A stretch of 60,784 nucleotides of DNA from Sporolactobacillus kofuensis (GCF_024125425.1 NZ_JAMXWN010000016.1:1-60784), one strand, 5' to 3'. Shown: positions 7,960 to 17,242, counted from the stretch's first letter. The notes: a model not told the origin generated them from the letters alone. A program made the numbers and translations.

Positions 7960-10767
7960 TTAGCCTATTATTGAACTATTCGTCTGTACATTCGTTTGTT
8001 CATTAAGCACGAGTACTTGTTCGGGATGTTCGTGCATGAAGGTGTGCTCATGGCAAGTCAATAAAATGACTTGGCGTTTTTTCGCAACCTCTTTCAGTAT
8101 GCGATACACCTTTTGTGACCTGTCCTGATCAAAATTCACAAAACCATCGTCGATAATTAGCGGAAATGTCTCATAATCACCAAACATCCCCATCAGTGCG
8201 AGGCGAAGTGAAAGATACAATTGTTCTGCAGTTCCTCGGCTCAATTCAACAGCTGAAATGTTCTGCCCATCGCTTCGGCGGACACTAAAGCCATTTTCAT
8301 CGAGCTGAAGACTTTCATAACGTTTATCCGTAATCATTTGGAAATACTGTGATGCTTCATTCATGACCCTTGGCAGCCGATGTTGCCTGTATTGCTCTTT
8401 TGCTTTTTGAATGGCCCAAAATGCTGTCTGATAGACCGCCCAATCTTTTGCAGTTAAATTTGCTTCTGTGCGTAATGCTTGATAACGATCAAGTGTCTGA
8501 CGATATGAGTCATTCTCTTCCATGTTGTCACAGCTGGCTTGATCATTAGCCAGTTGTGCACGTATCGTCCTCATTTTTTCCTTAAGCTCTGCGCTACGCA
8601 TTTTAAACGCTTGTTCCGTATTGCCTTCCCATTTGTGATCATCTAAGTAGGAAAAAAGCGCTTTAAGGCGTGTTTCTGAACCGGCCAAAGTAATAAGCTG
8701 ACTTCTGCATTCTCGGATTTGTTTTTTTAGTTCATGAGCACGTGCAGCATACTCAGCCGCTTGATAAAATTGCTGCTCATTTTCCACATTGGCAAGATGA
8801 AGTAAATGCGTTTTATCTTCGGCAAGCTTAATCATTCGTTTGGTGTAGCGTTCCTTTTGATTTATAAGCATCACACGTTTAGTCAGCAGATCGTCTCTTT
8901 GATTCCTTTTTTCACGGGCCTGATGGTAACACTTCTCTATATAAGGGACATCGCCTTCTGTTAGCCCGAACTTCTGAGCGATTCTGATGCTCTCCTGTTC
9001 AAAGGCTTCATGAGCTTGCAGCAATGGCTGGATCTGTTTCATTAACAGTGCGATTCTATGATCTTTTTCTTTTGCACGCTCAACCAAGTGCACGATATCT
9101 TCTGCCCATTCTAGATGATCCACTGCATACCCATTTTCTCCAAGCCACACGTGCAATTTTTCTTCTCGTTCCTTGCATAACTGAGCGCAGGCCTTAAGCT
9201 GTTCAGATTTTGCTTCGATGCTCATTTTCTCAGTCGTCAATTGATCTGCAATCAATGAGAATTCCGCTAAGTGTCGTTGCTCTTGTTGATCCGCCGAAGA
9301 GCTGTTCCCACTGCCTTGTCTGGAAAAAATAAGGAAACCGCCTGCCATCACTCCACCAAATAGGAAAACAGGAATAGCTGTGAGTGGGGTGATCAACCAT
9401 GCAGAACTAATACTTAGGGCAATGGCTATGACAAGAATTGTCCAAAATACAAAAGATCTCTGTGAAGAATGATTTGCTGGACTCTGTGCCCTAGAAGTCG
9501 TGCGGCTCCCGACAGTCAATGAATCCGCACGCATTTCTTGCATTCGTTTTTCTAGAAAGTGCACCTTTTCCTTAGCACGCTTAATATCTCTTTCACTATC
9601 TTGACAATCCTTCAATTTCTCCTTCCAGACAGCCAATTTCTCTTTTAACTCCGCACTAAGAGAAAATGAGCTTGAAGCATTTCGGATGGACTCAATCGAC
9701 CATTTCGGACCAAGCTGGCGAACAAGCGTTTCAAATTGTGCACGTTGTTCGAGCAGTTCAGCTTTTAATCGATAACGTTCACGTTCATTCTGTTCATGAA
9801 CCGTTGCCTGATGGAAAAGTTGATTTAATGCCGGTTCTTCCTCTAACCATTGCGCATCAACATGAATCACTCGAATCGACTCATCAAGGGTCTCAATCTG
9901 ATCATTCAAAGTAGTGCACTCATCGTGCAAGGTCCGTTCCGTTTTGCATAAATCAACATAGTTTTCTTTCCCGTTTAACGGAAATTCAGGTAAATTCTCT
10001 AGATCCTTCATTTCGGATTCCATGGCTCGAAGGTTTAAAAGGAGCGGTTTCGTTGCGGAGAAAGATGTCCATTGGTGATACTGTTGCTGCAAATTTTTCT
10101 CCTGATTCTCAAGCTCTGCTAAATGTATTTTATTGGTGTTAATATTTTCCTGTAAGGTCTGAAAAGTATCAAGTTTCTGCTCCCACAACTTAAGATCTGC
10201 CGAACAGTTATTAAGATCCGCAAAGAGTTGATTGATCTGCGGCTTTTTCCCACTTTTTTTAAATAATTGGCCACAGTTTTTCTCAAGCATCTGTTCTAAT
10301 TTTCCAAGTGCTCCACTGCCGATCATTCCTGCACCGAGTAGAAGATCATTCAGATCTGTTGGTGTTTTTTGCTCAATATTCCGCAAACCGTCGAGATCAA
10401 AACAAAACACATTCTTGTACAGTATTTGATCCATGCCGCGCATGAATGCGTGAAAATCTCCAGGTGTACCGTTTGCCGAAACTAGGTGTGGATTTTCCCC
10501 AAGTGATCGATCTAATCGATAGGTAACTCCATCATCGGCAATAAAGGATAATGAACCGCCGAATGGTCCGGATTGGTGCTTCCCTTTCCATTTTTCCAGC
10601 ACTTTTTTTTGCGGAAAACCAAAGAGAAGACTAAGAATAAATTGCATCACTGTCGATTTTCCAGCTTCATTCTTACCATAGATGATTGCAAAAGAGGAAG
10701 ACGGCAAAATTATTTTATTCTGCGTAAAACGGCCGAATTGTGCTATTTCCAATGAGGTTATCTTCAT
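7960..10767 (-). CDS. yhaN: YhaN, SMC/Rad50-like AAA ATPase
   Basis: 935 residues: N-terminal Walker A YGKNEAGKST at about 30-40, long coiled coils, two hydrophobic segments in the middle (about 430-475), and a C-terminal ABC signature (ELSRGTAEQLYLSLRLAL) with Walker B LIIDDGFVNFD. The family pairs with the Mre11-like YhaO. The hydrophobic pair suggests membrane association. The N-terminus (MKITSLEIAQFGRF) fits the family. The only in-frame start is ATG 10767, because TAA lies just upstream; the strong SD is 36 bases away with a hairpin between (see findings). Confidence 0.9.
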   Translation of the reverse strand: MKITSLEIAQFGRFTQNKIILPSSSFAIIYGKNEAGKSTVMQFILSLLFGFPQKKVLEKWKGKHQSGPFGGSLSFIADDGVTYRLDRSLGENPHLVSANGTPGDFHAFMRGMDQILYKNVFCFDLDGLRNIEQKTPTDLNDLLLGAGMIGSGALGKLEQMLEKNCGQLFKKSGKKPQINQLFADLNNCSADLKLWEQKLDTFQTLQENINTNKIHLAELENQEKNLQQQYHQWTSFSATKPLLLNLRAMESEMKDLENLPEFPLNGKENYVDLCKTERTLHDECTTLNDQIETLDESIRVIHVDAQWLEEEPALNQLFHQATVHEQNERERYRLKAELLEQRAQFETLVRQLGPKWSIESIRNASSSFSLSAELKEKLAVWKEKLKDCQDSERDIKRAKEKVHFLEKRMQEMRADSLTVGSRTTSRAQSPANHSSQRSFVFWTILVIAIALSISSAWLITPLTAIPVFLFGGVMAGGFLIFSRQGSGNSSSADQQEQRHLAEFSLIADQLTTEKMSIEAKSEQLKACAQLCKEREEKLHVWLGENGYAVDHLEWAEDIVHLVERAKEKDHRIALLMKQIQPLLQAHEAFEQESIRIAQKFGLTEGDVPYIEKCYHQAREKRNQRDDLLTKRVMLINQKERYTKRMIKLAEDKTHLLHLANVENEQQFYQAAEYAARAHELKKQIRECRSQLITLAGSETRLKALFSYLDDHKWEGNTEQAFKMRSAELKEKMRTIRAQLANDQASCDNMEENDSYRQTLDRYQALRTEANLTAKDWAVYQTAFWAIQKAKEQYRQHRLPRVMNEASQYFQMITDKRYESLQLDENGFSVRRSDGQNISAVELSRGTAEQLYLSLRLALMGMFGDYETFPLIIDDGFVNFDQDRSQKVYRILKEVAKKRQVILLTCHEHTFMHEHPEQVLVLNEQTNVQTNSSIIG

Positions 10768-10776
10768 AGGTAAATG

Positions 10777-10798
10777 ACGGCTTTATGCGAATAGCCGT
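10777..10798 (-). promoter_or_regulatory. Hairpin between the yhaN Shine-Dalgarno and its start codon
   Basis: ACGGCT and AGCCGT flank a ten-base loop on the mRNA. AGGAGGTGA (10812-10804, reverse strand) lies five bases before the hairpin, and ATG lies nine bases after it. Folding would cut the SD-to-start distance from 36 to about 14 bases. Confidence 0.55.
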
Positions 10799-10826
10799 TC
10801 CGTTCACCTCCTGACATTCTTATTTA

Positions 10827-12065
10827 TCATTGCTTCTCGATGTCTAGAGAAAGGAGTGCATCTGCAAGCAGTTGCTCACTTTCTGCTCTGATCTGTTGTT
10901 GTTCAGAGGGCGTGAGCGCGGTCAAATACTTTTTTGCGGAGTGGTGATGATAAAGGAGTTCCGTAGCACGATCCACGCTGTCTTGTTCTTCAATAAATCG
11001 AAAAAGATCTCCAACAAAATGTGAACTAGTCATCACTTCCTGTTTGTCCCATACACTCTTGTACGAACATTCCCCCTGAATCAGCCAAATAAAATCAGAC
11101 TGATCTGATTCATCTTCATTTACAGCATCAATTAATTCTTTAACCATATCTTCAACGTCATTGCGTTCTCGCCCTGGATCGGCAAATGAGAACGCGACGC
11201 GTATGAAGCAAGCATGATGCTTTTCTCTAAATTTTTCTTTAAGTTTAGTTAACGCTTCTTCCAGATTTTCTGCAGTTAATGGACCGGTGAAGGGCAGCTT
11301 TTCACGGTCCCAGTAAATAACCGACGTTTGAAAAAAATGTACGTGAGCACCATGAGCATCCAGTTCAACAAGTGATGCGCCCTTTTCTCCCAACTCCGAT
11401 TCTTTAAAAGAAAGACCTTGGATATCGCCGGGATACCAAATTGGTGCCGGGACTGCAAGCTGTTGCCGCTTATGAATGTGACCCAGAGCCCAATAATCAA
11501 ATCCCTTCTCGATTAATTCTTGCTGGGTAAAGGGTGCATACTTACCCGAATCATTAGGATTGCGTTGTTCTCCGTGCAAGAGAGCAATGTGGTAATCTGC
11601 TTGCCCTGTACGGCTATATTGAGCAGCCATATCCGTATGGATCCATCTTTGTTGATAACTAAAACCATACAAATGGACGTGCAATCCATGTGTGGTCTGA
11701 AGTGAAAACATCGAAGGCGTCTCAGGAAAGACATGCACGTTATCTGGAAGTGTAAGATGATTCCATGACTGGTTGATAAAATCATGATTGCCATAGGATA
11801 TATAGACTGGAATTCCAGCTTGCTCTAGCCGTCCCATTTCGCTAATAAACGCTCGTTGTGCCTTAATACTGCGATGACTGTTATCAAAGATGTCTCCAGC
11901 TATGATAAGAAAATCCGCTTTCGAATGAATTGTTTTATCGACCAAATGCCGGAGCGCTTGAAACGTGCTCTCAGCCGCACGTTTGTGAATTTCTTCAGGT
12001 AACGTTGTCAATCCTTCAAATGGGCGATCCAAATGTAAATCAGCAGCGTGAACAAACCGAATCAT
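10827..12065 (-). CDS. yhaO: YhaO, Mre11/SbcD-like metallophosphoesterase
   Basis: 412 residues. Calcineurin-like motifs occur in order: HAADLHLD (about 6-13), IIAGDIFDNSHRS (about 55-67), YGNHDF (about 92-97), LLHGEQ, and GHIHKRQ (about 195-201). This is the Mre11-type dinuclear nuclease fold. The stop is followed within about 15 bases by the SD of yhaN, so the two are one operon. It presumably forms a nuclease/ATPase complex with YhaN in DNA metabolism; the substrate is unknown. Confidence 0.92.
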   Translation of the reverse strand: MIRFVHAADLHLDRPFEGLTTLPEEIHKRAAESTFQALRHLVDKTIHSKADFLIIAGDIFDNSHRSIKAQRAFISEMGRLEQAGIPVYISYGNHDFINQSWNHLTLPDNVHVFPETPSMFSLQTTHGLHVHLYGFSYQQRWIHTDMAAQYSRTGQADYHIALLHGEQRNPNDSGKYAPFTQQELIEKGFDYWALGHIHKRQQLAVPAPIWYPGDIQGLSFKESELGEKGASLVELDAHGAHVHFFQTSVIYWDREKLPFTGPLTAENLEEALTKLKEKFREKHHACFIRVAFSFADPGRERNDVEDMVKELIDAVNEDESDQSDFIWLIQGECSYKSVWDKQEVMTSSHFVGDLFRFIEEQDSVDRATELLYHHHSAKKYLTALTPSEQQQIRAESEQLLADALLSLDIEKQ

Positions 12066-12145
12066 CGAATCCCTACTTCCGTATGTTCGTTTGCTTTCAT
12101 TCTATCATAGCCGATCACATGTTCTCAATTATTTCACAAGAATAC

Positions 12146-12175
12146 AAAAAAACAGCCGTAACCAACGGCTGCCTC
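12146..12175 (-). terminator. Terminator of the Cof-type phosphatase gene
   Basis: Read on the reverse strand, GCAGCCGTTGGTTACGGCTG is followed by seven T's, directly after the reverse-strand phosphatase stop. Confidence 0.85.
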
Positions 12176-12191
12176 AATAACAGTATCGTGA

Positions 12192-13028
12192 TTAATGTAC
12201 ACGAATCTGTTTTCTGAACACTTCACGAACAACATAGGCAACACCCTCCATATCATTGGAGCGTGTAACCCAATCTGCCTTCGCTTTGACTTCCGCAGGC
12301 GCATTACGCACCGCAACACCAAGCCCAACTTTTTCAATCATTTCCGCATCCTGCACACTGTCCCCTACGGCAACAATTTCATGGAGAGGAATTCCGAGCT
12401 GACCCGCAAAAAAGAGCAGCCCATTAAATTTAGATGTGCCTTTACGTACTAATGTTAAACTGTCCGAACTTGTTCGCCAGGCATCGAGGGAAGGAAAATA
12501 ATCATTGATTGACTTTTCTAAGTCATCCATCACTTTCTTGTCTTCCAGTTTCACTTTAACATCTGTAGCGCCTTCATAATTCTCGAGAAGATATTGACTA
12601 AGAGAATCGACGTAGGTGACCGGATAAAAAAGGGGTTCATTCATTCCAATAGTCATTTTAGCAATCAAATTTTTTTGAAGCGGCCGATTGCTAATCGACA
12701 ACCGTTCATGTGACATCTGTATTTGGCATGGATAGGTTTCTAAAAACTCAGCAAGCTGCATCAGCACACTGTGATCAATTTTGCTTGTATATACCGGATG
12801 ATCCATTGAAGAAGAAACAAAGGCACCGCCGTGCGTGATGATGGGTTGTGTTAATCGCAAGGCGCGTGCAACTTTTGCAGCGGAGTGAAAATGACGTTCA
12901 GAGACTAACGTGACAATGACACCTTTTTTCTGCACATACTGAATGGCATCCTTTGTTTGCCGATTAAGCCGATTATTGCTGCTTAACAGGGTTCCATCGA
13001 TGTCCAGTGCAAGTAAGCGATATACCAA
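12192..13028 (-). CDS. Cof-type HAD phosphatase
   Basis: 278 residues. Motif I LALDIDGTL has Asp9 and Asp11; motif II is LVSERH; the C-terminal motif VAVGDSVQDAEMIEKVG is the HAD motif IV; the cap is of the Cof (C2) type. These enzymes dephosphorylate small sugar or cofactor phosphates. The start is TTG 13028 with GAGGGGG upstream. It is monocistronic with its own terminator. Substrate is not predictable. Confidence 0.88.
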   Translation of the reverse strand: MVYRLLALDIDGTLLSSNNRLNRQTKDAIQYVQKKGVIVTLVSERHFHSAAKVARALRLTQPIITHGGAFVSSSMDHPVYTSKIDHSVLMQLAEFLETYPCQIQMSHERLSISNRPLQKNLIAKMTIGMNEPLFYPVTYVDSLSQYLLENYEGATDVKVKLEDKKVMDDLEKSINDYFPSLDAWRTSSDSLTLVRKGTSKFNGLLFFAGQLGIPLHEIVAVGDSVQDAEMIEKVGLGVAVRNAPAEVKAKADWVTRSNDMEGVAYVVREVFRKQIRVH

Positions 13029-13166
13029 GGTTATCCCCCTCTTCGGAATCCATATCAGTACTTCATTCCTGTCAACAGCTTATGTGCTGGGCGAATGAAA
13101 TAGAACCAGGCATCTACATGTCCTGCGAAATCTCATCCGATTCGGTCTAGGTCCTTTTTTTAAATA

Positions 13167-13199
13167 GCAAAAAGGGAACAGTAAGCAACCGTTCCCTTT
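13167..13199 (-). terminator. SASP gene terminator
   Basis: AAAGGGAACGG and CTGTTCCCTTT pair on the reverse transcript, followed by T's, a few bases after the SASP stop. Confidence 0.85.
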
Positions 13200-13223
13200 A
13201 TTAATTATTTAAATTTATTCGGA

Positions 13224-13418
13224 TTATTTCTGGTACCCACCAAATTGAGATTGAGCTTGAGCTACCAAACGTTTCGTAATTTCTCCACCAACCGAACCAT
13301 TTGCTCTTGATGTTGTATCCGGTCCCAGGTTTACTCCAAATTCACGAGCAATTTCTTCTTTCATCTGATTAACTGCTTGTTGTACACCTGGCACGACTAA
13401 TTGATTTGAATTTGCCAT
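13224..13418 (-). CDS. Alpha/beta-type small acid-soluble spore protein
   Basis: 64 residues. The core has EEIAREFGV, containing the usual GPR protease cleavage site, and [14 protein letters not shown], the DNA-binding signature. These proteins coat and protect spore DNA and are degraded at germination. The start is ATG 13418 with a strong GGGAGGTG ribosome site. An in-frame extension upstream has no SD and is rejected. This is direct evidence for an endospore former. I looked for a sigma-G promoter and found nothing clear. Confidence 0.95.
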   Translation of the reverse strand: MANSNQLVVPGVQQAVNQMKEEIAREFGVNLGPDTTSRANGSVGGEITKRLVAQAQSQFGGYQK

Positions 13419-13526
13419 GTGTTTCACCTCCCTTACACGCCTATTCTGTGCCGTCTCTGTTTTCCATATGCAGAATAACATTTGGAAAGTTCTAGGAAAC
13501 AGAAGATTGGCGAGAGGTACACGCAA

Positions 13527-14072
13527 TCAGATCTTTTTGAGCTCACCCGTTTTCGGATCAATGACCAGACCAATTACCGGAGTTCCTTCCGGAAGTAAAG
13601 GATGATTTTTAACGATCGTCACGCTTTTTTGGACTTCTTCTTCAACTGATTGAAAACCATTTAACCATTGGTCAAGATCCACACCTTGCTCACGTACCGT
13701 AGCAAACTTTTGATCACTGACACCGCGTTGTTTAATATCGTCAACCATTTTATGTCCATGTAATCCATGCATGCCACAATTCGTGTGTCCGATAATGTAC
13801 ACTGCTTCAGAGCCAAGCTCATACAGTGACACAAGAATACTCTTCATCGTATTACTGTACGGAGACTCAACCATCCCGCCGGCGGACTTCAGCATAATCG
13901 CATCGCCATTTTTAACATCTAATGCTTTAGGCAAAAGTTCAATTAATCGGCAGTCCATACATGAGACAATTGTCATTTTTTTTACTGGACGACTCGGCGC
14001 TTCATACGGTCTATAGGATTCGTTTTTAACAAAGTGTTGATTATAATCCAGTATTTCTTCTAGCTGTGACAT
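13527..14072 (-). CDS. Beta-class carbonic anhydrase
   Basis: 181 residues, a compact type II-like beta carbonic anhydrase interconverting CO2 and bicarbonate. Zinc and catalytic residues are present: Cys38, Asp40 and Arg42 in SCMDCRL, and His96 and Cys99 in GHTNCGMHG. The start ATG 14072 has GAGGAAG upstream. It resembles the B. subtilis YtiB group. It lies about 110 bases upstream of the SASP start in the same direction, though separate promoters are more likely. Confidence 0.9.
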   Translation of the reverse strand: MSQLEEILDYNQHFVKNESYRPYEAPSRPVKKMTIVSCMDCRLIELLPKALDVKNGDAIMLKSAGGMVESPYSNTMKSILVSLYELGSEAVYIIGHTNCGMHGLHGHKMVDDIKQRGVSDQKFATVREQGVDLDQWLNGFQSVEEEVQKSVTIVKNHPLLPEGTPVIGLVIDPKTGELKKI

Positions 14073-14198
14073 AGTTACTTCCTCCAAGTCAAGTATAAAG
14101 ATCACAGTTAATCATAAAATAAAATGCAACAATATGCCAATACTCAACCTTACTTTTTCTACATTTTTAACTACTTTCTCGTCGTTCGTAAAGAAAAG

Positions 14199-14236
14199 AA
14201 AAAACCGTCCCCTCTATTCGAGGAAACGGTTTTTTC
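14199..14236 (-). terminator. Cold shock gene terminator
   Basis: Symmetric stem AAAAAACCGT ... ACGGTTTTTT, with the U tract in the direction of the reverse-strand csp gene. Confidence 0.85.
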
Positions 14237-14249
14237 TGTAAAAAATTAA

Positions 14250-14450
14250 TTACAGCTTTGTAACGTTAGCTGCTTGAGGGCCACGGTTGCCTTCAACGAT
14301 TTCAAATTCTACTGCTTGACCTTCGTCAAGAGTCTTGAATCCGTCAGTTTGGATTGCGCTAAAATGAACGAATACGTCATTTTCGCCCGGAACTTCGATG
14401 AAGCCGAAACCTTTGTCACTGTTAAACCATTTTACTGTACCTGTTTTCAC
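14250..14450 (-). CDS. cspB: Cold shock protein (CspA/CspB family)
   Basis: 66 residues, a single cold-shock domain with both RNA-binding motifs: KGFGFIEV (RNP1) and VFVHFSAI (RNP2). It is an RNA chaperone binding single-stranded nucleic acid in the cytoplasm. The ribosome site is TAGGAGG. A gap of more than 600 bases upstream leaves room for the long 5' leader typical of csp mRNAs. The choice of cspB over other paralogue names is by similarity only. Confidence 0.93.
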   Translation of the reverse strand: MKTGTVKWFNSDKGFGFIEVPGENDVFVHFSAIQTDGFKTLDEGQAVEFEIVEGNRGPQAANVTKL

Positions 14451-15064
14451 GAAGAAAACCTCCTAATAATAAGTGGATGTTCAAATGCTTGAACGCACTT
14501 AAGTTTGATATATGCGTATGTTTTATCTGGCGTAACTTTTCCCACCAGCGTCGAATGTATATCCGGCACTTTAAGGTTCTTCCCGCAGAAATAAAAAATT
14601 CACATATTATAAAAAGTATCAATAAAAAAGTACCACACATTGATAATCCTTTTATAATACGTGAATTATAAATGTTCCTCTTTATCATACGTTCAATCAT
14701 AAAATTTAGACCTAATCGAAACAAACCAAAACCAAAAACAATAATCGGCATATTCGGCGCCGAAACAACGAAAGCCCTACCTCTCTTCCATCCTTACGGT
14801 TCCTCTGACCGAGCCAGTATGATTCAGCGCAATGTGCAATCAGCTTTTCATACTATTCGTTTCAAAGTATCTCCAAATCAACGACAGTATATTCATGAAA
14901 ACCATAAAAATCTTGTCTTTCACATTAGGTCTATTTTAGTATAGATGCTCCAATTCAAAAAGTCAAATAAGAAAAAGCCTTTTCTCATCAATTTATAAGC
15001 GCGCAAAAGTTGTATAAACACGTATATATGCTTATAATTACTTATGCATTAATGGGAGGTGGTA
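14451..15064. other. Intergenic region between divergent csp and deoR genes
   Basis: About 610 AT-rich bases. The left part is probably the csp promoter and long mRNA leader. At 15010-15038 there is a good forward promoter (listed separately). Open frames of up to about 109 codons occur on both strands, but they lack ribosome sites and have no protein-like composition, so I do not call genes. Confidence 0.6.
15010..15038 (+). promoter_or_regulatory. Promoter of the deoR-HAD operon
   Basis: TTGTAT, 17-base spacer, TATAAT, located 27 bases before the deoR start and matching the sigma-A consensus spacing. Confidence 0.65.
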
Positions 15065-15826
15065 ATGATTTATCAGGAAGAACGTCTCGTCACTATTCTT
15101 AACTATTTAAAAGAAAATCGGAGTATGTCCACATCAGACATTTGCGACCTTTATCACGTATCGCGGGATACCGCACGTCGAGATATCGTAAGACTTGTTG
15201 AACAAGGGGCAGCTATTCGTACCCATGGCGGCATTGCCTTGCTCAATTTGCATCATGATATTCTTGCATATCGAGATCGACTGCAGACCTATTCCGATGA
15301 AAAGATGAGGATCGGTCAACAAGCAACGACGCTACTCCAAGAAAAAGGCTGCTACTTTTTCAATGCATCAACCACCATATCCTGTTTGGCTAAACAATTG
15401 GATAAGAACGTTACAGTATTTACCCAATCTTTGGATGTTGCTGAACTTTTATCACGGAACGAACACCACTCAACTGTCCATTTGTTTGGTGGACGTCTGA
15501 ACACAAGCAATCGATTTTTCTTTAGTCTCACAAGTATGAAAGAACTAGAAAACATTCATTTTGACAGTGCTTTTCTCGGCGTTGCAGCAATCACTGAAGA
15601 TGGTCTGTATTATCAAGATCAGGAAGATGCGTGGATCACGCAACTCGTCGCAAAACAATCTGCATGCACCGTCATTCTTGCAGATCATAAGAAAATCCGT
15701 GCAGAGGGACGATTCAAATCATTAAATTGGGGACAATTTGATGTCCTCATCACGGATCAGCCTTTACCTGATCAGATGAATAAGATCGCTTTAGAAAATG
15801 GGACACAAGTTGTGATTGCAAAATAA
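15065..15826 (+). CDS. DeoR-family transcriptional regulator
   Basis: 253 residues: N-terminal DeoR helix-turn-helix (residues about 20-42; DICDLYHVSRDTARRDI, then GAAIRTHGG) and a C-terminal sugar-phosphate sensing domain (FNASTTISCLAKQL, LFGGRLN, DSAFLGVAAI, ILADHKKI). It likely represses a sugar-phosphate gene set in the absence of a phosphorylated ligand. I use ATG 15065, since GGGAGGTGG covers an earlier GTG. The HAD phosphatase gene follows after 46 bases and is probably in the same operon. Confidence 0.9.
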   Translation: MIYQEERLVTILNYLKENRSMSTSDICDLYHVSRDTARRDIVRLVEQGAAIRTHGGIALLNLHHDILAYRDRLQTYSDEKMRIGQQATTLLQEKGCYFFNASTTISCLAKQLDKNVTVFTQSLDVAELLSRNEHHSTVHLFGGRLNTSNRFFFSLTSMKELENIHFDSAFLGVAAITEDGLYYQDQEDAWITQLVAKQSACTVILADHKKIRAEGRFKSLNWGQFDVLITDQPLPDQMNKIALENGTQVVIAK

Positions 15827-15872
15827 ATCACAGGAACCCATCATCCATGAATTTAATAAAGGAGTGCTTTCT

Positions 15873-16706
15873 ATGTCTGTTAAAATGATTTTCAGTGATA
15901 TTGATGGAACACTCATAAATTCAAATCATGTCCTCACAACAAAAACAATTCAAGCGATCAAGGCATGCACGAAGCGTAACATTCCATTCATCCTCGTTTC
16001 TGCACGCATGCCGAGGGGCATTTTTCCTCTGCAGAAGCAACTGGGTTTAACCGACCCTATTGTTTGCTACAGCGGAGCGCTTATTATTCATTCAAAACAA
16101 ACAGAGCTGACAGACGCACCATTATTGAACGTGTCCATGGGTACCGATAGTGTTAATACGATTTACGGACAAATTTGTAATCGCTTTCCTAATATTAGCT
16201 TTTCTGCGTACAGCTTTGATCAATGGCTCGTTTCAAACACTGATGATCCATGGATCGATCAGGAATACGCAATTGCCGGTACTCCAATGACTTTGTATGA
16301 TTTTCATGATGAACATTCGGCCGCAGAAATTCCTCCAATCCATAAGGTGCTCTGTATGGGTGATCCGGTGCAAATTGATCACTTCCATCAATCCCTGAGT
16401 GCACTTGATTTACAAGTAGTGATGGTCAAGTCAAAACCTACGTATCTCGAAATTATGGCTGATCATGTCAGCAAAGCAAGTGCGATGCAACTACTTTTGA
16501 ACAACTATAACATTCGTCGTGATGAAACCCTTGCATTTGGCGATAATTACAATGACTTGGATATGCTTCGCTTCGCTGGGATCGGTGTTGCTATGGAGAA
16601 CGCCCCAGGAATTGTAAAAGGCGCTGCAGATTTCGTGACGCTCTCCAATGATCAAGACGGCATTCAAGCAGCTTTGGATCGATTTGGTCTTCTTCACAAT
16701 GAGTAA
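15873..16706 (+). CDS. Cof-type HAD phosphatase, in operon with DeoR regulator
   Basis: 277 residues. HAD motif I IFSDIDGTLINS near the N-terminus, motif II LVSARMPRG, and the C-terminal FGDNYNDLDMLRFAGIGVAM. The start ATG 15873 has AAAGGAG upstream; an in-frame extension overlapping deoR lacks an SD. Pairing with a DeoR regulator suggests a sugar-phosphate substrate, which remains inference. This is the second of two Cof-type phosphatases in the window and is clearly diverged from the one at 12-13 kb. Confidence 0.88.
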   Translation: MSVKMIFSDIDGTLINSNHVLTTKTIQAIKACTKRNIPFILVSARMPRGIFPLQKQLGLTDPIVCYSGALIIHSKQTELTDAPLLNVSMGTDSVNTIYGQICNRFPNISFSAYSFDQWLVSNTDDPWIDQEYAIAGTPMTLYDFHDEHSAAEIPPIHKVLCMGDPVQIDHFHQSLSALDLQVVMVKSKPTYLEIMADHVSKASAMQLLLNNYNIRRDETLAFGDNYNDLDMLRFAGIGVAMENAPGIVKGAADFVTLSNDQDGIQAALDRFGLLHNE

Positions 16707-16722
16707 TGGTTCTTATCATTAG

Positions 16723-16762
16723 AAAAGGTCCGATAAAGGGAAGAACCCCTTCATCGGACCTT
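16723..16762. terminator. Bidirectional terminator between convergent genes
   Basis: AAGGTCCGATAAAGGG pairs with CCCCTTCATCGGACCTT. It sits between the forward HAD gene and the reverse zinc-finger gene. Confidence 0.82.
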
Positions 16763-16776
16763 CTGATCTTTCCTTG

Positions 16777-17082
16777 TCAATCAAAGAGATCGCCAAGCAT
16801 ATCCATAACCGATTTTTTCTTTTTTCTGTGCGCGTACCCGCCTTTATAATGTTCTTTATCATAATAGTTACCCTTTCGATAATCATCATTGTACATTTTT
16901 CGATCGTCATGATCCTCATATTTGTCATCATAGGACGAACGTGCTTCCTTTACCCTACTTGATACTTTATCCAGTTCTCCTCGGTCGAGCCAAACACCTT
17001 TGCAACTTGGGCAAATATCGATCAGCACGCCATCCTTTTCAACTTCTTTCATTCGTACAGCTTCACATACTGGGCAAAACAT
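16777..17082 (-). CDS. TFIIB-type zinc-ribbon protein with Tyr/Asp-rich tail
   Basis: 101 residues. Residues 1-45 form a zf-TFIIB-like ribbon with two CxxC pairs (FCPVCEA and ICPSCKGVWLDRGELD). The rest is low complexity, rich in Asp, Tyr, Lys and Arg, ending in a short helix MDMLGDLFD. Proteins of this type are widespread and uncharacterised. The start ATG 17082 is favoured by GGGAGGA. It is divergent from pflB and shares that intergenic region. Confidence 0.8.
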   Translation of the reverse strand: MFCPVCEAVRMKEVEKDGVLIDICPSCKGVWLDRGELDKVSSRVKEARSSYDDKYEDHDDRKMYNDDYRKGNYYDKEHYKGGYAHRKKKKSVMDMLGDLFD

Positions 17083-17199
17083 GAAACCACTTCCTCCCAT
17101 ATGATTTACTTATAGATTACCAGAAATTTGATGGTTGCGCTTTCTTTCTAAATCATTTTCACAACTCCATTCACAAAATAGCCAATAATATACAGTTGT

Positions 17200-17209
17200 A
17201 TTGTTAACA
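17200..17209. promoter_or_regulatory. Palindrome TTGTTAACAA upstream of pflB
   Basis: A perfect ten-base palindrome about 50 bases upstream of the likely -10 element. It resembles a shortened Rex-type (redox) half-site pair, TTGTTAA/TTAACAA, but lacks the usual spacer, so the regulator is uncertain. Confidence 0.3.
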
Positions 17210-17226
17210 AAAAAGTCATAATCGAA

Positions 17227-17242
17227 TTGTAAGCGTTATCAT
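17227..17242 (+). promoter_or_regulatory. Catabolite-responsive element (cre) upstream of pflB
   Basis: TTGTAAGCGTTATCAT matches the published cre consensus WTGNAARCGNWWWCAW at every position. It ends ten bases before a TATAAT at 17252-17257, inside the promoter, which implies direct CcpA control of pflB. Confidence 0.8.

Noticed and set aside
13081-13150. Possible repeat copy or leader upstream of the Cof phosphatase
   Set aside because: No shared block with the repeat family and no stable fold visible by eye.
13419-13526. 36-residue extension of the SASP
   Set aside because: The extension lacks an SD and spans the gene's own ribosome site and upstream region; SASPs of this type start with MANSNQ-like sequences.
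14422-14944. Open frames of 109 codons (reverse) and 90 codons (forward) between csp and deoR
   Set aside because: No ribosome sites, composition of AT-rich noncoding DNA, and mutual overlap. They fall in the expected csp leader and promoter region.
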